DNA from: CAYPZT01 sp964415435
GTDB taxonomy: Bacteria > Patescibacteriota > Microgenomatia > UBA1406 > GWC2-37-13
Reading direction: 5' to 3'
NCBI GenBank assembly: GCA_964415435.1
Contig: CAYPZT010000002.1
Coordinates: 1-52,643, forward strand
Length of the DNA: 52,643 bases
Below the pieces are notes generated by a model, which saw only the letters and a program-made list of their open reading frames with translations, did no database searches and was not told the origin of the DNA. Both the position numbers and the translations under genes were made by a program. Of this stretch, positions 36,154 through 45,709 are shown one piece after another; positions within the stretch are counted from its first letter, which is position 1, and the number at the start of each line of letters is the position of its first letter.

Positions 36154-38685
36154 ATGGCAGACGAACAGAAATTATCGGTACAAAATACAGAGATCGTAAG
36201 TGAGATGAAGCGCGCATATCTTGATTATGCAATGTCTGTCATCGTGTCCCGCGCACTTCCAGACGTCCGCGACGGCTTGAAGCCAGTACACCGACGTATC
36301 CTCTTTGCAATGTACAAGATGGGTCTTACCTCAGGTGCTCGTTTTTCAAAGTCCGCTAAGGTCGTTGGAGAAGTCTTAGGTAAATACCATCCTCATGGAG
36401 ATGCCCCAGTATACGAATCCCTGGTGCGTTTGGCCCAGACATTTTCGATGCGATATCCATTGGTTCGCGGACAGGGTAACTTCGGGTCAATCGACGGCGA
36501 TCCGCCCGCGGCCATGCGTTACACCGAAGTAAAGCTCACGCGTATTGCGGAGGAGATGCTCACCGATATAGAAAAAGATACGGTAACATTTTCAGACAAT
36601 TTTGATGGTACCCTCGATGAGCCAGACTATATGCCAGCAAAACTTCCCAATCTCCTCCTCATGGGAGCAGAGGGAATTGCTGTCGGTATGGCAACCAAGA
36701 TTCCTCCTCATAATCTGACAGAGATTGCGGATGCCATCTGTCATATGATCGATAAGGCAGCCTTGAAACCTGAAGAAGGAGAAAAGAAAGCAAAAGTAGA
36801 GAAAGATGCAACAAAAGTTGATCCAAAGAAACTCATCTTCAATACGAATATCGAGGAACTTTTTGAATATGTAAAAGGCCCAGACTTCCCAACATCAGGT
36901 ATTATCTATGGACAAAATGATATCAAACAGGCTTATGCCACGGGTCGTGGATCCATCCTTATAAGAGGAAAGGTCGAGGAAGAAGATCTTGGTAAAGGAA
37001 AGATGGCAATTATTGTAACCGAGCTCCCATATCAGGTAAACAAGGCCAACTTGGTTATAAAAATTGCCAAACTCGTCACCGATAAAAAGCTCGTCGGTAT
37101 CTCTGATCTTCGAGACGAATCAGATCGTGATGGTATTCGTATTGTTATCGAACTTAAAAGAGACGCGTCCTATAAAAAGGTATTAAACAATCTCTTCAAA
37201 TTTACAGAGCTCCAGACAACATTCCCTATGAACGTGGTAGCCCTCGTAGACGGCGTGCCACAGACTCTATCACTAGATACTATTCTCGAGCTCTATATAA
37301 AACACCGAGTGGATATTGTCATAAAGCGTTCAGAGTATGAACTCGCACAAGCTAAAGCGCGTGCCCATATCCTGGAAGGGTACCTTATCGCCCTTGATCA
37401 CATTGATGAGGTCATCGAAATCATAAGAAAGTCCGCAACCGAAGCCGAGGCCAAGACTAAACTTATGAGTAAGTTCGGCCTCTCCGCAATCCAAACACAG
37501 GCAATCCTCGACATGCAGCTCAAGAGACTTACCGGCCTTGAAAGACAGAAGATCGAGGATGAACTTAAGATGCTTCGTGAGACAATCGCATATCTTGAAG
37601 GACTTTTGAAAGATGTATTTAAGATCCTTAACGTCATCAAAGAAGAAGTCCTTTACCTGAAACAGAAGTATGGTGATGAGCGAAGAACCAAAGTCATCAA
37701 AGCCAAACCAGGCGAAATCTCCGATGAGATGTTAATCGAAAATAAAGAGGTATTCGTTGTCCTTACCAAGGAAGGATACATCAAACAGATCCCGCGCGAA
37801 ACTTTTAGAGTCCAGAATAGGGGAGGAAAGGGTGTCTCTGGTATGGAAACCAAAGAGCAGGACAATGTCGCCTCGATCACCAAGGCCATGATGCACGACC
37901 AGATCCTGTTCTTCAGTAATCAGGGCCGCGTATTCATAAACCGCGTTTGGGACATTCCGCAAGGTACTCGCATCTCAAAAGGTAAAGCAATCGTGAATGT
38001 CGTCTCACTTCGGCCAGATGAGAAGATCACCTCGATCCTGACATTCGATAGTCAGGTCAGCATGAAAGAGGCAAACAACACCTTTGCACTCATGTCCACA
38101 AAACATGGTACCGTCAAAAAGACACCATTTAACGACTTTGCCAACATCCGCGCCAATGGCATAATAGCGATTAAGCTGGAAAAAAACGACGAGCTTGAGT
38201 GGGTCAAGCTCACGGACGGCAAACAGTATGTCATACTCACAACCAAAGAGGGCAAGGCTATCGTGTTTAAAGAAGGCGAGATTCGTCCCACGGGACGCGC
38301 TTCAATCGGTGTCCGCGGTATTGAACTTAACTCCGGCGACGAAGTCGTCTCCGCAGACGTATTCGGAGAGGAAAAGATGAAGCAGGACCTTCTTGTGATC
38401 GGAGGCCGCGGTATCGGCAAGAAGACCAAGCTCTCCTTCTTCAAGGGTCAGCATAGGGGTGGAAAAGGCGTCAAAATAGCCTCAGTTGACGATAAGTTTG
38501 GTGCTGTAGCTTTTGTTCAGATCATCGAAGATGACATTTCAACGGTCATTATAACGAGCAGTAAGGGTCAGGTCGTCAAGATCCCTCTCCAGTCCATCCC
38601 TTCACGCTCACGAACGGCCAAAGGAGTCATTTTGATGCGCTTCTCGGACAAAGGTGATGGGGTTGTCAGCGCCACCCTGGTATAA
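36154..38685 (+). CDS. gyrA: DNA gyrase subunit A
   Basis: An 843-residue breakage-reunion subunit. The catalytic tyrosine is Y123 in AAMRYTEVKL, and the GyrA-box equivalent is QNRGGKG before the six-blade C-terminal domain, so gyrase rather than topoisomerase IV is favoured. A lysine/glutamate-rich insert (about 203-228, with EEGEKKAKVEKDATKVD) interrupts the tower region and is not usual. In the quinolone-binding segment HGDAPVYES, alanine stands at the E. coli Ser83 position and glutamate at Asp87. It starts 7 bp after ppa. Confidence 0.95.
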   Translation: MADEQKLSVQNTEIVSEMKRAYLDYAMSVIVSRALPDVRDGLKPVHRRILFAMYKMGLTSGARFSKSAKVVGEVLGKYHPHGDAPVYESLVRLAQTFSMRYPLVRGQGNFGSIDGDPPAAMRYTEVKLTRIAEEMLTDIEKDTVTFSDNFDGTLDEPDYMPAKLPNLLLMGAEGIAVGMATKIPPHNLTEIADAICHMIDKAALKPEEGEKKAKVEKDATKVDPKKLIFNTNIEELFEYVKGPDFPTSGIIYGQNDIKQAYATGRGSILIRGKVEEEDLGKGKMAIIVTELPYQVNKANLVIKIAKLVTDKKLVGISDLRDESDRDGIRIVIELKRDASYKKVLNNLFKFTELQTTFPMNVVALVDGVPQTLSLDTILELYIKHRVDIVIKRSEYELAQAKARAHILEGYLIALDHIDEVIEIIRKSATEAEAKTKLMSKFGLSAIQTQAILDMQLKRLTGLERQKIEDELKMLRETIAYLEGLLKDVFKILNVIKEEVLYLKQKYGDERRTKVIKAKPGEISDEMLIENKEVFVVLTKEGYIKQIPRETFRVQNRGGKGVSGMETKEQDNVASITKAMMHDQILFFSNQGRVFINRVWDIPQGTRISKGKAIVNVVSLRPDEKITSILTFDSQVSMKEANNTFALMSTKHGTVKKTPFNDFANIRANGIIAIKLEKNDELEWVKLTDGKQYVILTTKEGKAIVFKEGEIRPTGRASIGVRGIELNSGDEVVSADVFGEEKMKQDLLVIGGRGIGKKTKLSFFKGQHRGGKGVKIASVDDKFGAVAFVQIIEDDISTVIITSSKGQVVKIPLQSIPSRSRTAKGVILMRFSDKGDGVVSATLV

Positions 38686-38719
38686 CTTTCCTAGCCTTGT
38701 TTCTGGGTATACATTTTGA

Positions 38720-38725
38720 TATAAT
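38720..38725 (+). promoter_or_regulatory. -10 box of folD
   Basis: Extended TGaTATAAT ending 14 nt before the folD ATG. AAGGGG between them could serve as a weak Shine-Dalgarno site. Confidence 0.55.
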
Positions 38726-38739
38726 AAGGGGCATCTTGT

Positions 38740-39603
38740 ATGGAAATACCGGGTAAAAAAATAGCCTCAACGCTCGAGTTACTCCTCAAAAAAGAAGTCA
38801 AAAAGCTCAAGAAAAGATTAAAGCTTACCACTTTCTTAGTCGGAGAGTCTACTGATCAGCTTTCTTTTGTTCGTATCAAATCACAGCAGGCAAAACGACT
38901 GGGTATAGACTTTGAGCTTATTCATCTAAAGCAGGTTCCCTCCTTCGAGAAGTTTCTGCATCTTCTGAAGGAAAAAGCGCTCGATCCAAAAACAACCGGC
39001 ATCATCATACAACAGCCTCTTCCTGCACAGCTTTCTACCTCCAGTATCTATGATTATCTGCCTCTCGAAAAAGAAATCGAGGGCCACAGAGAAAAGTCGA
39101 CTTTTATGCCTCCCATAGGTCTTGCGGTCCTAACGTCACTGAAGTATGTCTATGGCGGAGGGAAGCTCAACACCCAGCTTCTCGTAGACACAAAAAAAGA
39201 CCACCTGTTCTTTAAACGGGTTCTCAAAAATAGAAGAGTCATTCTTATCGGCCGCGGTATAACCGGCGGCCAGCCTATTGGTACTACGCTGAACCATGTA
39301 AAAATTAATTATATCTGCACCAACTCACAGACTCCTGAACCTGAAACATATTACCGTGAAGCAGACGTAGTTATCACAGCGGCGGGAAAAAAGGTCCTCA
39401 CTCCGGACATGCTTAAGGAGGGAGTAATACTCATAAACGCCGGACTTCGCCACGAGCACGGAAAAGCAAAAGGCGACTATGATGAAAAAGAGATAAAAAA
39501 CATTGCTGCGGCCTATACACCTACACCTGGCGGAATCGGACCTCTCGATGTGATCTATCTATATAAGAATCTTGTCGATGCTGCAAAACTGCAAAAGAAA
39601 TGA
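38740..39603 (+). CDS. folD: Methylenetetrahydrofolate dehydrogenase/cyclohydrolase
   Basis: FolD of 287 residues, interconverting 5,10-methylene-, methenyl- and 10-formyl-tetrahydrofolate. The catalytic lysine segment is SFVRIKSQQAKRLGI (family: SYVRNKxKA), then IIIQQPLPAQL, the Rossmann motif GRGITGGQPIG, and the C-terminal TPTPGGIGPLDVIYLYKNLV. It is divergent: the family's DVDG after the PLP motif is replaced by LEKEIEG, and the NADP motif differs. An insert-like stretch (about 145-165) precedes the Rossmann strand. The stop overlaps miaA by 4 bp (ATGA). Confidence 0.85.
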   Translation: MEIPGKKIASTLELLLKKEVKKLKKRLKLTTFLVGESTDQLSFVRIKSQQAKRLGIDFELIHLKQVPSFEKFLHLLKEKALDPKTTGIIIQQPLPAQLSTSSIYDYLPLEKEIEGHREKSTFMPPIGLAVLTSLKYVYGGGKLNTQLLVDTKKDHLFFKRVLKNRRVILIGRGITGGQPIGTTLNHVKINYICTNSQTPEPETYYREADVVITAAGKKVLTPDMLKEGVILINAGLRHEHGKAKGDYDEKEIKNIAAAYTPTPGGIGPLDVIYLYKNLVDAAKLQKK

Positions 39604-40529
39604 AGATCTACATAATAACCGGACAGACCGCAACCGGAAAAACAACACAAGCTCTCAAGTTGGCAAAAGAAGTTAATGGGGAACTCGTTAACTTTGATTC
39701 ACGCCAGATCTATAAAAAACTCGACATCGTAACAGGGAAGGATATTGATACTTCAAACTTTCACAAGGTTATGATGAAAAAGGAGTTTGAAATCGGATAT
39801 TTCGATATTGAGTCAACCAAACTTTGGCTTTATGATATCACCGATCCCAAAAAATCTTTTTCATCTCATGATTTTGTCCGATGTGCCATACAGACAATCC
39901 GGAAACTATTCGGCGAAAAGAAAACGCCTATTTTCGTCGGCGGAACATATCTCTATCTATACCATCTTTTGTACGAAATACCAGAAGGCAATCCTCCCAA
40001 TTGGCAGCTGCGAGCCGAGCTACAACAACTCGATATTTCGAAGCTTCAAGCTCGCCTCGAAAAAAAATCTCCGGAATTATTTGCCAAGCTAAATAATAGC
40101 GATCTCAACAATCCTCATAGACTGATAAGAAAAATAGAACTTGTTGAGTCAGGGCAGAAAGCATTTGCCAACTTGCCAAGGGAAAACATAGCTCTTGGCG
40201 CTAAACTGGGCATAGATAATCTTGAACTTGAGATCACGGGCTACCATCATGAAAAACCAGAAGACCTCCGAAAAACGGTGACCGAAAGAGTAGAGAAAAG
40301 GCTTGCGGCAGGGGCAGTCAAAGAACTGAAAAAGTTACTCGATGAAGGATATACTCTTCAGGACCCGGGACTCATAACTATTGGGTATCCTCAGATAAAA
40401 CGGTTTATTGATGGAGAAATAAACGAAGAACAACTTAAATCAGAGTGGATAACCAAAGAGATAAAGTACGCCAAGCGTCAATATACCTTTATGAAGCGTG
40501 ATAAGAACATACATTGGCTTACTGTATAA
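39600..40529 (+). CDS. miaA: tRNA dimethylallyltransferase
   Basis: A 309-residue enzyme adding a dimethylallyl group to A37 of UNN-decoding tRNAs. It has Walker A GQTATGKT, the DSRQIYKKLDIVTGKD block, FVGGTYLYLYHLLY, and C-terminal YTLQDPGLITIGYPQIKRFIDGEI and YAKRQYTFMKRD (family: YaKRQ.TWfr). The start overlaps folD. The tRNA isopentenylation role is well supported by motif order. Length is normal. Confidence 0.9.
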   Translation: MKIYIITGQTATGKTTQALKLAKEVNGELVNFDSRQIYKKLDIVTGKDIDTSNFHKVMMKKEFEIGYFDIESTKLWLYDITDPKKSFSSHDFVRCAIQTIRKLFGEKKTPIFVGGTYLYLYHLLYEIPEGNPPNWQLRAELQQLDISKLQARLEKKSPELFAKLNNSDLNNPHRLIRKIELVESGQKAFANLPRENIALGAKLGIDNLELEITGYHHEKPEDLRKTVTERVEKRLAAGAVKELKKLLDEGYTLQDPGLITIGYPQIKRFIDGEINEEQLKSEWITKEIKYAKRQYTFMKRDKNIHWLTV

Positions 40530-40530
40530 T
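40525..40530 (+). promoter_or_regulatory. -10 box of the orphan at 40539
   Basis: TATAAT overlapping the miaA stop codon and ending 8 nt before the ATG at 40539. Confidence 0.6.
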
Positions 40531-40538
40531 AACTCCTT

Positions 40539-41027
40539 ATGGCCGTCGCAGAGCTACAAACTAAACCACACTCACCAAATTGGCAGATCCTGGATGATGG
40601 AACAGTATGGAAAGAGAATAAATCAGGAATATATGGTTTCTTTAAATGCTCCCAGCCAAAAGAGACCAGAGGTATGGATGTTTTAACTTTTGCTTATCTG
40701 ACGGAACAGGGAAATCCATATAGTGCACGTCCTTTAGCTCAACTCATAACACACATCAACGGGGATCAGGAGTTCTCAGTACGCACCCTTGACTATGTGA
40801 AAGATAACGTAGTAGTCACTACCTATGTTATTTATGATTCAGAAGGGGTTGCCAGAAGGGGTGTTCAGGAAGGACTAGTTTTATCAGATCAAACGAGCGC
40901 ACTACATTTTGCCAACGAGCTTATGGCTCAACCGCCTGCAAGTATTCTTATGAAGGAAACGGTAGAGTATTTTGATGCACAGGCAGAGAACAGTCTTTTT
41001 ACCACTCCACAGCTATTCATTGTTTAA
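40539..41027 (+). CDS. Orphan protein
   Basis: A 162-residue soluble protein, not recognised. No transmembrane segment, signal peptide or enzyme motif is visible. It begins with KPHSPNWQILDDGTVWKENKSGIYGFFKC and has mixed alpha/beta character. The TATAAT box next to its ATG supports a real gene. Its stop interlocks over 4 bp (TTAA) with the stop of the facing minus-strand gene. Confidence 0.6.
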   Translation: MAVAELQTKPHSPNWQILDDGTVWKENKSGIYGFFKCSQPKETRGMDVLTFAYLTEQGNPYSARPLAQLITHINGDQEFSVRTLDYVKDNVVVTTYVIYDSEGVARRGVQEGLVLSDQTSALHFANELMAQPPASILMKETVEYFDAQAENSLFTTPQLFIV

Positions 41028-41572
41028 GATCGACTTTGACCACTCTGTTTTAAACGTGCCTCAACCGCATCACCGATAGTACCGGTTATTTTTTTGTAAA
41101 GCTCCTTGTCTTTCTTCAGTTTGGCAAGCTCGCGCTTTAGACACTTTAACGCTTCTTTTTCCTTCTCATCGGCAAGCATTTTCTTGTGCAGTCCTTTTTT
41201 CACAAACCTAAGTACGGCAGACCACGGATCATCTGACTCCTCTTCAAGCAGGTTATAGACGACCTCATGCAGTTCACGTTCCTCGGTGATATTCTTCATG
41301 AGAGCCGCTTCCAAAGCATCAAGTGCTGAATCCGGATTTTTGAGCCTCGTCACCTTGAGGGTCCGGGTTGTGATGAATAAAACTTTTCCCTCCTGAATAT
41401 AAAAGTTGAGATACCCATCCTCACGTAGGCAGAGAAATGCCGCAAGTACTGCCAGACTGGTCAGCTGTCTTTGACTGACCTTCGTACCAGTCAATAGTTT
41501 CTCGGTGGCCTCATCAATCTCTGACTTTTTAAGTAGCTCATCGCCAAAAAGATAGGCAGTCGAAGAATACAT
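41024..41572 (-). CDS. Uncharacterised protein, helical C-terminus
   Basis: A 182-residue cytoplasmic protein. The first half (QLTSLAVLAAFLCLREDGYLNFYIQEGKVLFITTRTLKVTRLKNPDSALDALEAAL) faintly resembles the GPP34/Golgi-phosphoprotein-3 fold, with a winged-helix-like segment, but I cannot confirm it. The second half is lysine/glutamate-rich and helical. The start at 41572 is chosen because an extended TGaTAGAAT (41580-41585, minus strand) ends 7 nt before it; an in-frame TTG at 41599 is less likely. Confidence 0.5.
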   Translation of the reverse strand: MYSSTAYLFGDELLKKSEIDEATEKLLTGTKVSQRQLTSLAVLAAFLCLREDGYLNFYIQEGKVLFITTRTLKVTRLKNPDSALDALEAALMKNITEERELHEVVYNLLEEESDDPWSAVLRFVKKGLHKKMLADEKEKEALKCLKRELAKLKKDKELYKKITGTIGDAVEARLKQSGQSRS

Positions 41573-41700
41573 AAGCCTAATTCTATCAAGCCCCAACAAC
41601 CAAACCGTAAGACTTTTCTTACAAAAGAGAATAGCACATTACAACTTAGCGTAAAAAAATATGGGGGAAATGAATATTTGATTGCGGACTGTTACAGTAG

Positions 41701-41706
41701 TATAAT
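41701..41706 (+). promoter_or_regulatory. -10 box of the orphan at 41714
   Basis: TATAAT ending 7 nt before ATG 41714, and only 1 nt before ATG 41708. The usual spacing in this window favours 41714. Confidence 0.55.
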
Positions 41707-41713
41707 CATGAGC

Positions 41714-42496
41714 ATGCCAGAAATTGATTTCAGAGTCCTCAGGATGATGGGCCGGACAATTCATGATACGAACCCATCCTCATCTCAGTATGAACCACTC
41801 GTTAAGGCAAGAGACGGTATAGAAAAACAGATATTTCGTGAGGCTGCCGACATTATAGTCGAAAACCCCTATGACACGGTCGCAGTTCACGACGGATACG
41901 ACGCCATAGTCGCAACTCTCGGAGCACGAGCAGGACTCGACCTGCGTCTAACCTACACACCTTCTTGTGAGCAACTAGAAGAGGCAAGGGAAAAGAATGA
42001 GGCATTGGTATTTCAGCCAAATATTCTAACAGGATTAACTGCCCTTGTTCATTTTCAAGAAATTTTGCCGAATGCGGGTCTTTTATCCGAATCGTATTTG
42101 AAAAATCCAAAAACCGTTATGAATCTGAATGATAATCAGTCTGGCTGGCTTGCTGTAAGTAGACTTCCGCTTCGCACTTACCATGGTAAAACTGCCGAAG
42201 AGATTATCGTTGATATGATGGATAGGGGAGTCGAACCTGCCAACTTAAATACTTATTTAATGACAAAAGCGACAAGAGATGTAATCGATGGAAAAATTAG
42301 GACTTCGCCCTCACTCGTTTATATATTGGGAACACTCGATGTCTCCGATGAAGAACAGTACCCTCGAGGGTTATTTGCGGGTGTGAGAGAGCAGGGAAAT
42401 ATATTACTTCCAGAGTCTCGAGCTGATGTAGCAGAGAAACCACAGAATAAATATATCTACGAGGTAAGAATGTTACCCGCTCTAAGGTTGCGGTAA
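41714..42496 (+). CDS. Orphan protein
   Basis: A 260-residue soluble protein that I do not recognise. It has an alpha/beta look with a helix-rich first half (ARDGIEKQIFREAADIIVENPYDTVAVHDGYDAIVATLGAR) and no conserved catalytic signature or membrane segment. Translation probably starts at 41714, given the -10 box. It ends 1 bp before the end of lepA on the other strand. The neighbourhood of three orphans between miaA and lepA gives no functional clue. Confidence 0.6.
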   Translation: MPEIDFRVLRMMGRTIHDTNPSSSQYEPLVKARDGIEKQIFREAADIIVENPYDTVAVHDGYDAIVATLGARAGLDLRLTYTPSCEQLEEAREKNEALVFQPNILTGLTALVHFQEILPNAGLLSESYLKNPKTVMNLNDNQSGWLAVSRLPLRTYHGKTAEEIIVDMMDRGVEPANLNTYLMTKATRDVIDGKIRTSPSLVYILGTLDVSDEEQYPRGLFAGVREQGNILLPESRADVAEKPQNKYIYEVRMLPALRLR

Positions 42497-44218
42497 CTAT
42501 TGTTTATTGAACAGTTTAAGGAAGGCTTCTTTGGGGATCTCTACTTTTCCAACCATCTTCATCCGTTTTTTTCCTTCCTTCTGCTTTTCGAGAAGTTTTT
42601 TCTTTCGCCCTACGTCTCCAGCACCGATGACCTTACCGCTTTTTATAAGGACGTTCTTTCTAAATGGTGAGATTCTTTCTGATGCGATGATCTTGCCCCG
42701 ATACTTCGCCTGGATCTTTACCTCATACTGCTGACGGGGGATGAGATCCTTGAGTTTTTTCACCAGATCCATGGCCTTTTCCTGTGCACGCTCCTGCACC
42801 ACCACTTCCGAAAACTCCTCAATCGTATCACCGTTGAGTTGCACCTCGAGCTTACTGGCCTTAACCGGCACATAGTCCGCGAACTCCCAGTCAAGAGAAG
42901 CATAACCCGAACTGACGCTTTTGAGTTTGTCAAAAAAGTCAGAGATCATCTCCGACAAAGGCATGTCGTACTGCACGGTGATCTGGTTTTTGTTATCCAT
43001 TGTCAAAAAAGTCGCTCTGTAATGTTCGCAGAGCTGCATCACTGCCCCCGAGTATTCCTGCGGAACAACGACTAGAATTTTCACATGCGGCTCATAAAAC
43101 ACGTCGCCTTCGGTCCTGTATTCAACCTGGGGTGGAGTCAATACGAGATCCAGTTCAAATTCTCTCTCCAGTCTCTCACGGACCACATCAGCATGGAGCA
43201 GTCCGAGGAATCCGACCCTAAAACCCGCGCCGAGTGCCTGGCTATAGATCGGGGTAAATTCAAGTGATGAATCGTTAAGATACAATTTTTCGAGCGCTTT
43301 TTTAAGATTCAGGTAGTCTGCCGTATCGGTTGTAAATACCGACGCATAGACCATCGACTTCACGCGCCGGTAACCTGATAGGGGAGGGGTGGTACTTTTT
43401 GCGTCGATGATGCTGTCTCCCACACGTACTTCGTGAATGTCTTTTAGATTTGTGACGACATATCCGATTGATCCTTCCGCGAGATTTTCTTGTGCTATAA
43501 GGTCGGGCTTGAAGATGCCCACCTCCTGCACCTCAAACTGTACATTGCCCTGGCCTAATCGTACTTTCATTCCCTTTTTTACATCACCCGAAAATACACG
43601 GGCAAAAGCAATAACACCTCGGTGTGAGTCATAGTAAGAATCAAAGATGAGAGCTCTCAAGTCTTGTGTCGTAGATGAAACAGGCGGAGGAATCTGTTTT
43701 ATGATTTCCCTTAAAAGCGGTTCCACGTTGATCCCTGTTTTAGCCGATATTTCAAAAATACTTGACTCCGGCACACCCAGAAAATCAACGAGTTCCTTTT
43801 TAGTTTTTGTGACCTGCGCACCAGGCAGATCGATTTTATTTACAACAGGAATGATTACAAGATTCTTTTCGATTGCTTTATAAGCATTGGAAATCGTCTG
43901 CGCCTGGATACCTTGAGTTGCATCAACCAAAAGTACGACGCCCTCAACACATGCCAGAGTGCGGTCCACTTCATAGGAAAAGTCGACATGTCCCGGAGTA
44001 TCGATGAGGTTAAGGGTATAGCCCTCATAGTTCATGATGACCGGCGCAAGTTTTATCGTAATACCGCGCTCACGCGAGATGGGGTTACGGTCCAGCATCT
44101 GCTCTTCGTGTTTTCCGGCCGAAACCACATGCGTAAGCTCCAGTAGACGATCGGCGAGCGTAGACTTACCGTGGTCGATATGGGCGATTATGGCAAAATT
44201 GCGTACGTTTTGGAGCAT
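42497..44218 (-). CDS. lepA: Elongation factor 4 (LepA)
   Basis: Ribosome-bound translational GTPase of 573 residues. G1 is AHIDHGKST, G2 and G3 are RERGITIK and DTPGHVDF, and G4 is NKIDLP; domain II, III and V segments follow, with the LepA-specific C-terminal block ASERISPFRKNVLIKSGKVIGAGDVGRKKKLLEKQKEGKKRMK. It back-translocates or aids ribosome assembly. The ATG at 44218 is preferred: a TATAAT box (44231-44236, minus strand) ends 12 nt upstream, while a TTG at 44230 touches the box. Confidence 0.95.
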   Translation of the reverse strand: MLQNVRNFAIIAHIDHGKSTLADRLLELTHVVSAGKHEEQMLDRNPISRERGITIKLAPVIMNYEGYTLNLIDTPGHVDFSYEVDRTLACVEGVVLLVDATQGIQAQTISNAYKAIEKNLVIIPVVNKIDLPGAQVTKTKKELVDFLGVPESSIFEISAKTGINVEPLLREIIKQIPPPVSSTTQDLRALIFDSYYDSHRGVIAFARVFSGDVKKGMKVRLGQGNVQFEVQEVGIFKPDLIAQENLAEGSIGYVVTNLKDIHEVRVGDSIIDAKSTTPPLSGYRRVKSMVYASVFTTDTADYLNLKKALEKLYLNDSSLEFTPIYSQALGAGFRVGFLGLLHADVVRERLEREFELDLVLTPPQVEYRTEGDVFYEPHVKILVVVPQEYSGAVMQLCEHYRATFLTMDNKNQITVQYDMPLSEMISDFFDKLKSVSSGYASLDWEFADYVPVKASKLEVQLNGDTIEEFSEVVVQERAQEKAMDLVKKLKDLIPRQQYEVKIQAKYRGKIIASERISPFRKNVLIKSGKVIGAGDVGRKKKLLEKQKEGKKRMKMVGKVEIPKEAFLKLFNKQ

Positions 44219-44275
44219 AGTAATAGTCAAATTATACTTTATAAGAGGTTCATTTCCCGAGGAAAGTAAACTAAG

Positions 44276-45709
44276 TTAAACCGTAATAATTTTTATGGTA
44301 GAAGTACCGCCGGACTCCGCCCAGCGGTCTCCATAGAGAGCGATAAGAATGTCGCCCTTTTTCACATGCGCATGCCTTTCTAAGTGCTGAATTGCCTTTA
44401 CGATCTCTTCCTTGCGGACATCTTTATTGACAGGAATGTCCTCCTGGGCAAACGGCACAACGCCATAATTTATGAGGAGTTCGTCGCGTATATGATGACT
44501 CGGAACAAATGAGTACACCGGTATGAGCGGTCGATAACGAGATAACAGCCTGACACTATGACCAGTTTGTGAAAACATGACAATGCCGGCAAGATCCCGC
44601 TTCTCAAATTCACGAAGCCTCAAGTAAAGACCGTACGCCGCGTCACACATAACACTTGTCCGTGAGTTCATCGCATAGCTGAATCTGACGCGCGAATCAA
44701 CCAAGTTCTTTTTCTCGTTATAGGCAGCCGTCTCGGCCATAACCTCGACTGCTCGAAGCGGATTGGCCCCAGATGCAGACTCAGCGGAAAGCATTACTGC
44801 GTCGGTCAGATCATATGTCGCGTTTGCGATGTCTGAAATCTCGGCGCGCGTAGGAAATGGGTTTACTATCATCGACTCAAGCATCTGGGTTGCAGTTATG
44901 ACCGGAATGCCGCGCGCTATTGCTTTTTTTATGATAATTTTCTGATAGTAGGGTACTTCGTATATAGGCAGTTCCACACTTAAATCTCCACGGGCAACCA
45001 TAATACCGTCACTAAGTTCGATAATCTCATCGAGATGATCAATTGACTTTTGTGTTTCTATCTTCGAAATTACCTTTGCTTCCAGATTGTACTTTTTCAT
45101 CTCATCGCGCACAGTACGTATGTCGTCGCCGTTTCGAACGAACGAAAGAGCCACGTAATCCACTGCTTCACGCTGGGCCAACTTGAGTCCCTCAAAATCA
45201 CGATCGATAAGGATGGGTAGAGGAAAGTCCGCACCTGGTACATTTAGGGATTTTCTCTGTTTGAGTATTCCTGAACTGTGTGACTCCAGGAAGATCTTTC
45301 CCGCAGTCTTGCGGATATAAAATGTGAACGCTCCGTCATCGGCCAATACTTTTTGTCCTTCCGCCAGATGAGCAATAATGTGTGGATGCGTTACTGAAAA
45401 ACCCGCCCCACTGTCATACCCTTCCTGTCCAAACGGAACGAGATCGCCTTTGCTAATCTTCAGCGTTTCATCTTTCATGCTTATACGTATTCCAGGTCCC
45501 TGCAGATCAATGAGGGTACCAACAGGGATACCGATACGGTCCGCCACTGCATTTACACGGCGGATAAGATTTGCATGCCACTCAACACTATTATGTTTGA
45601 AGTTGAATCGAAAGATGTTTACCCCAGCCCTGATGAGCTTTTCAATCATCTCTTCACTTTCAGAAGCAGGGCCTATTGTGGCAACAATTTTGGTGAATTT
45701 CGTCCTCAT
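44276..45709 (-). CDS. pyk: Pyruvate kinase
   Basis: A 477-residue glycolytic enzyme turning phosphoenolpyruvate and ADP into pyruvate and ATP. It opens RTKFTKIVATIGPASESEEM, then shows IFRFNFKHNSVEWH (family: R.NFSHG), the catalytic-lysine block VISKIETQKSIDHLDEIIELSDGIMVARGDLSVELP, and ITATQMLESMIVNPFPTRAEISDIANATYDLTDAVMLSAESASGANP. The C-terminal domain follows normally. Its start codon lies inside a perfect 9-bp inverted repeat shared with the divergent flippase gene; TATAAT ends 5 nt upstream. Confidence 0.95.
   Translation of the reverse strand: MRTKFTKIVATIGPASESEEMIEKLIRAGVNIFRFNFKHNSVEWHANLIRRVNAVADRIGIPVGTLIDLQGPGIRISMKDETLKISKGDLVPFGQEGYDSGAGFSVTHPHIIAHLAEGQKVLADDGAFTFYIRKTAGKIFLESHSSGILKQRKSLNVPGADFPLPILIDRDFEGLKLAQREAVDYVALSFVRNGDDIRTVRDEMKKYNLEAKVISKIETQKSIDHLDEIIELSDGIMVARGDLSVELPIYEVPYYQKIIIKKAIARGIPVITATQMLESMIVNPFPTRAEISDIANATYDLTDAVMLSAESASGANPLRAVEVMAETAAYNEKKNLVDSRVRFSYAMNSRTSVMCDAAYGLYLRLREFEKRDLAGIVMFSQTGHSVRLLSRYRPLIPVYSFVPSHHIRDELLINYGVVPFAQEDIPVNKDVRKEEIVKAIQHLERHAHVKKGDILIALYGDRWAESGGTSTIKIITV

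Noticed and set aside
41608..41623. GTAAGA/TCTTAC 6-bp hairpin between divergent orphan genes.
   Set aside because: Short and AT-rich, without any consistent position relative to promoters; likely chance.
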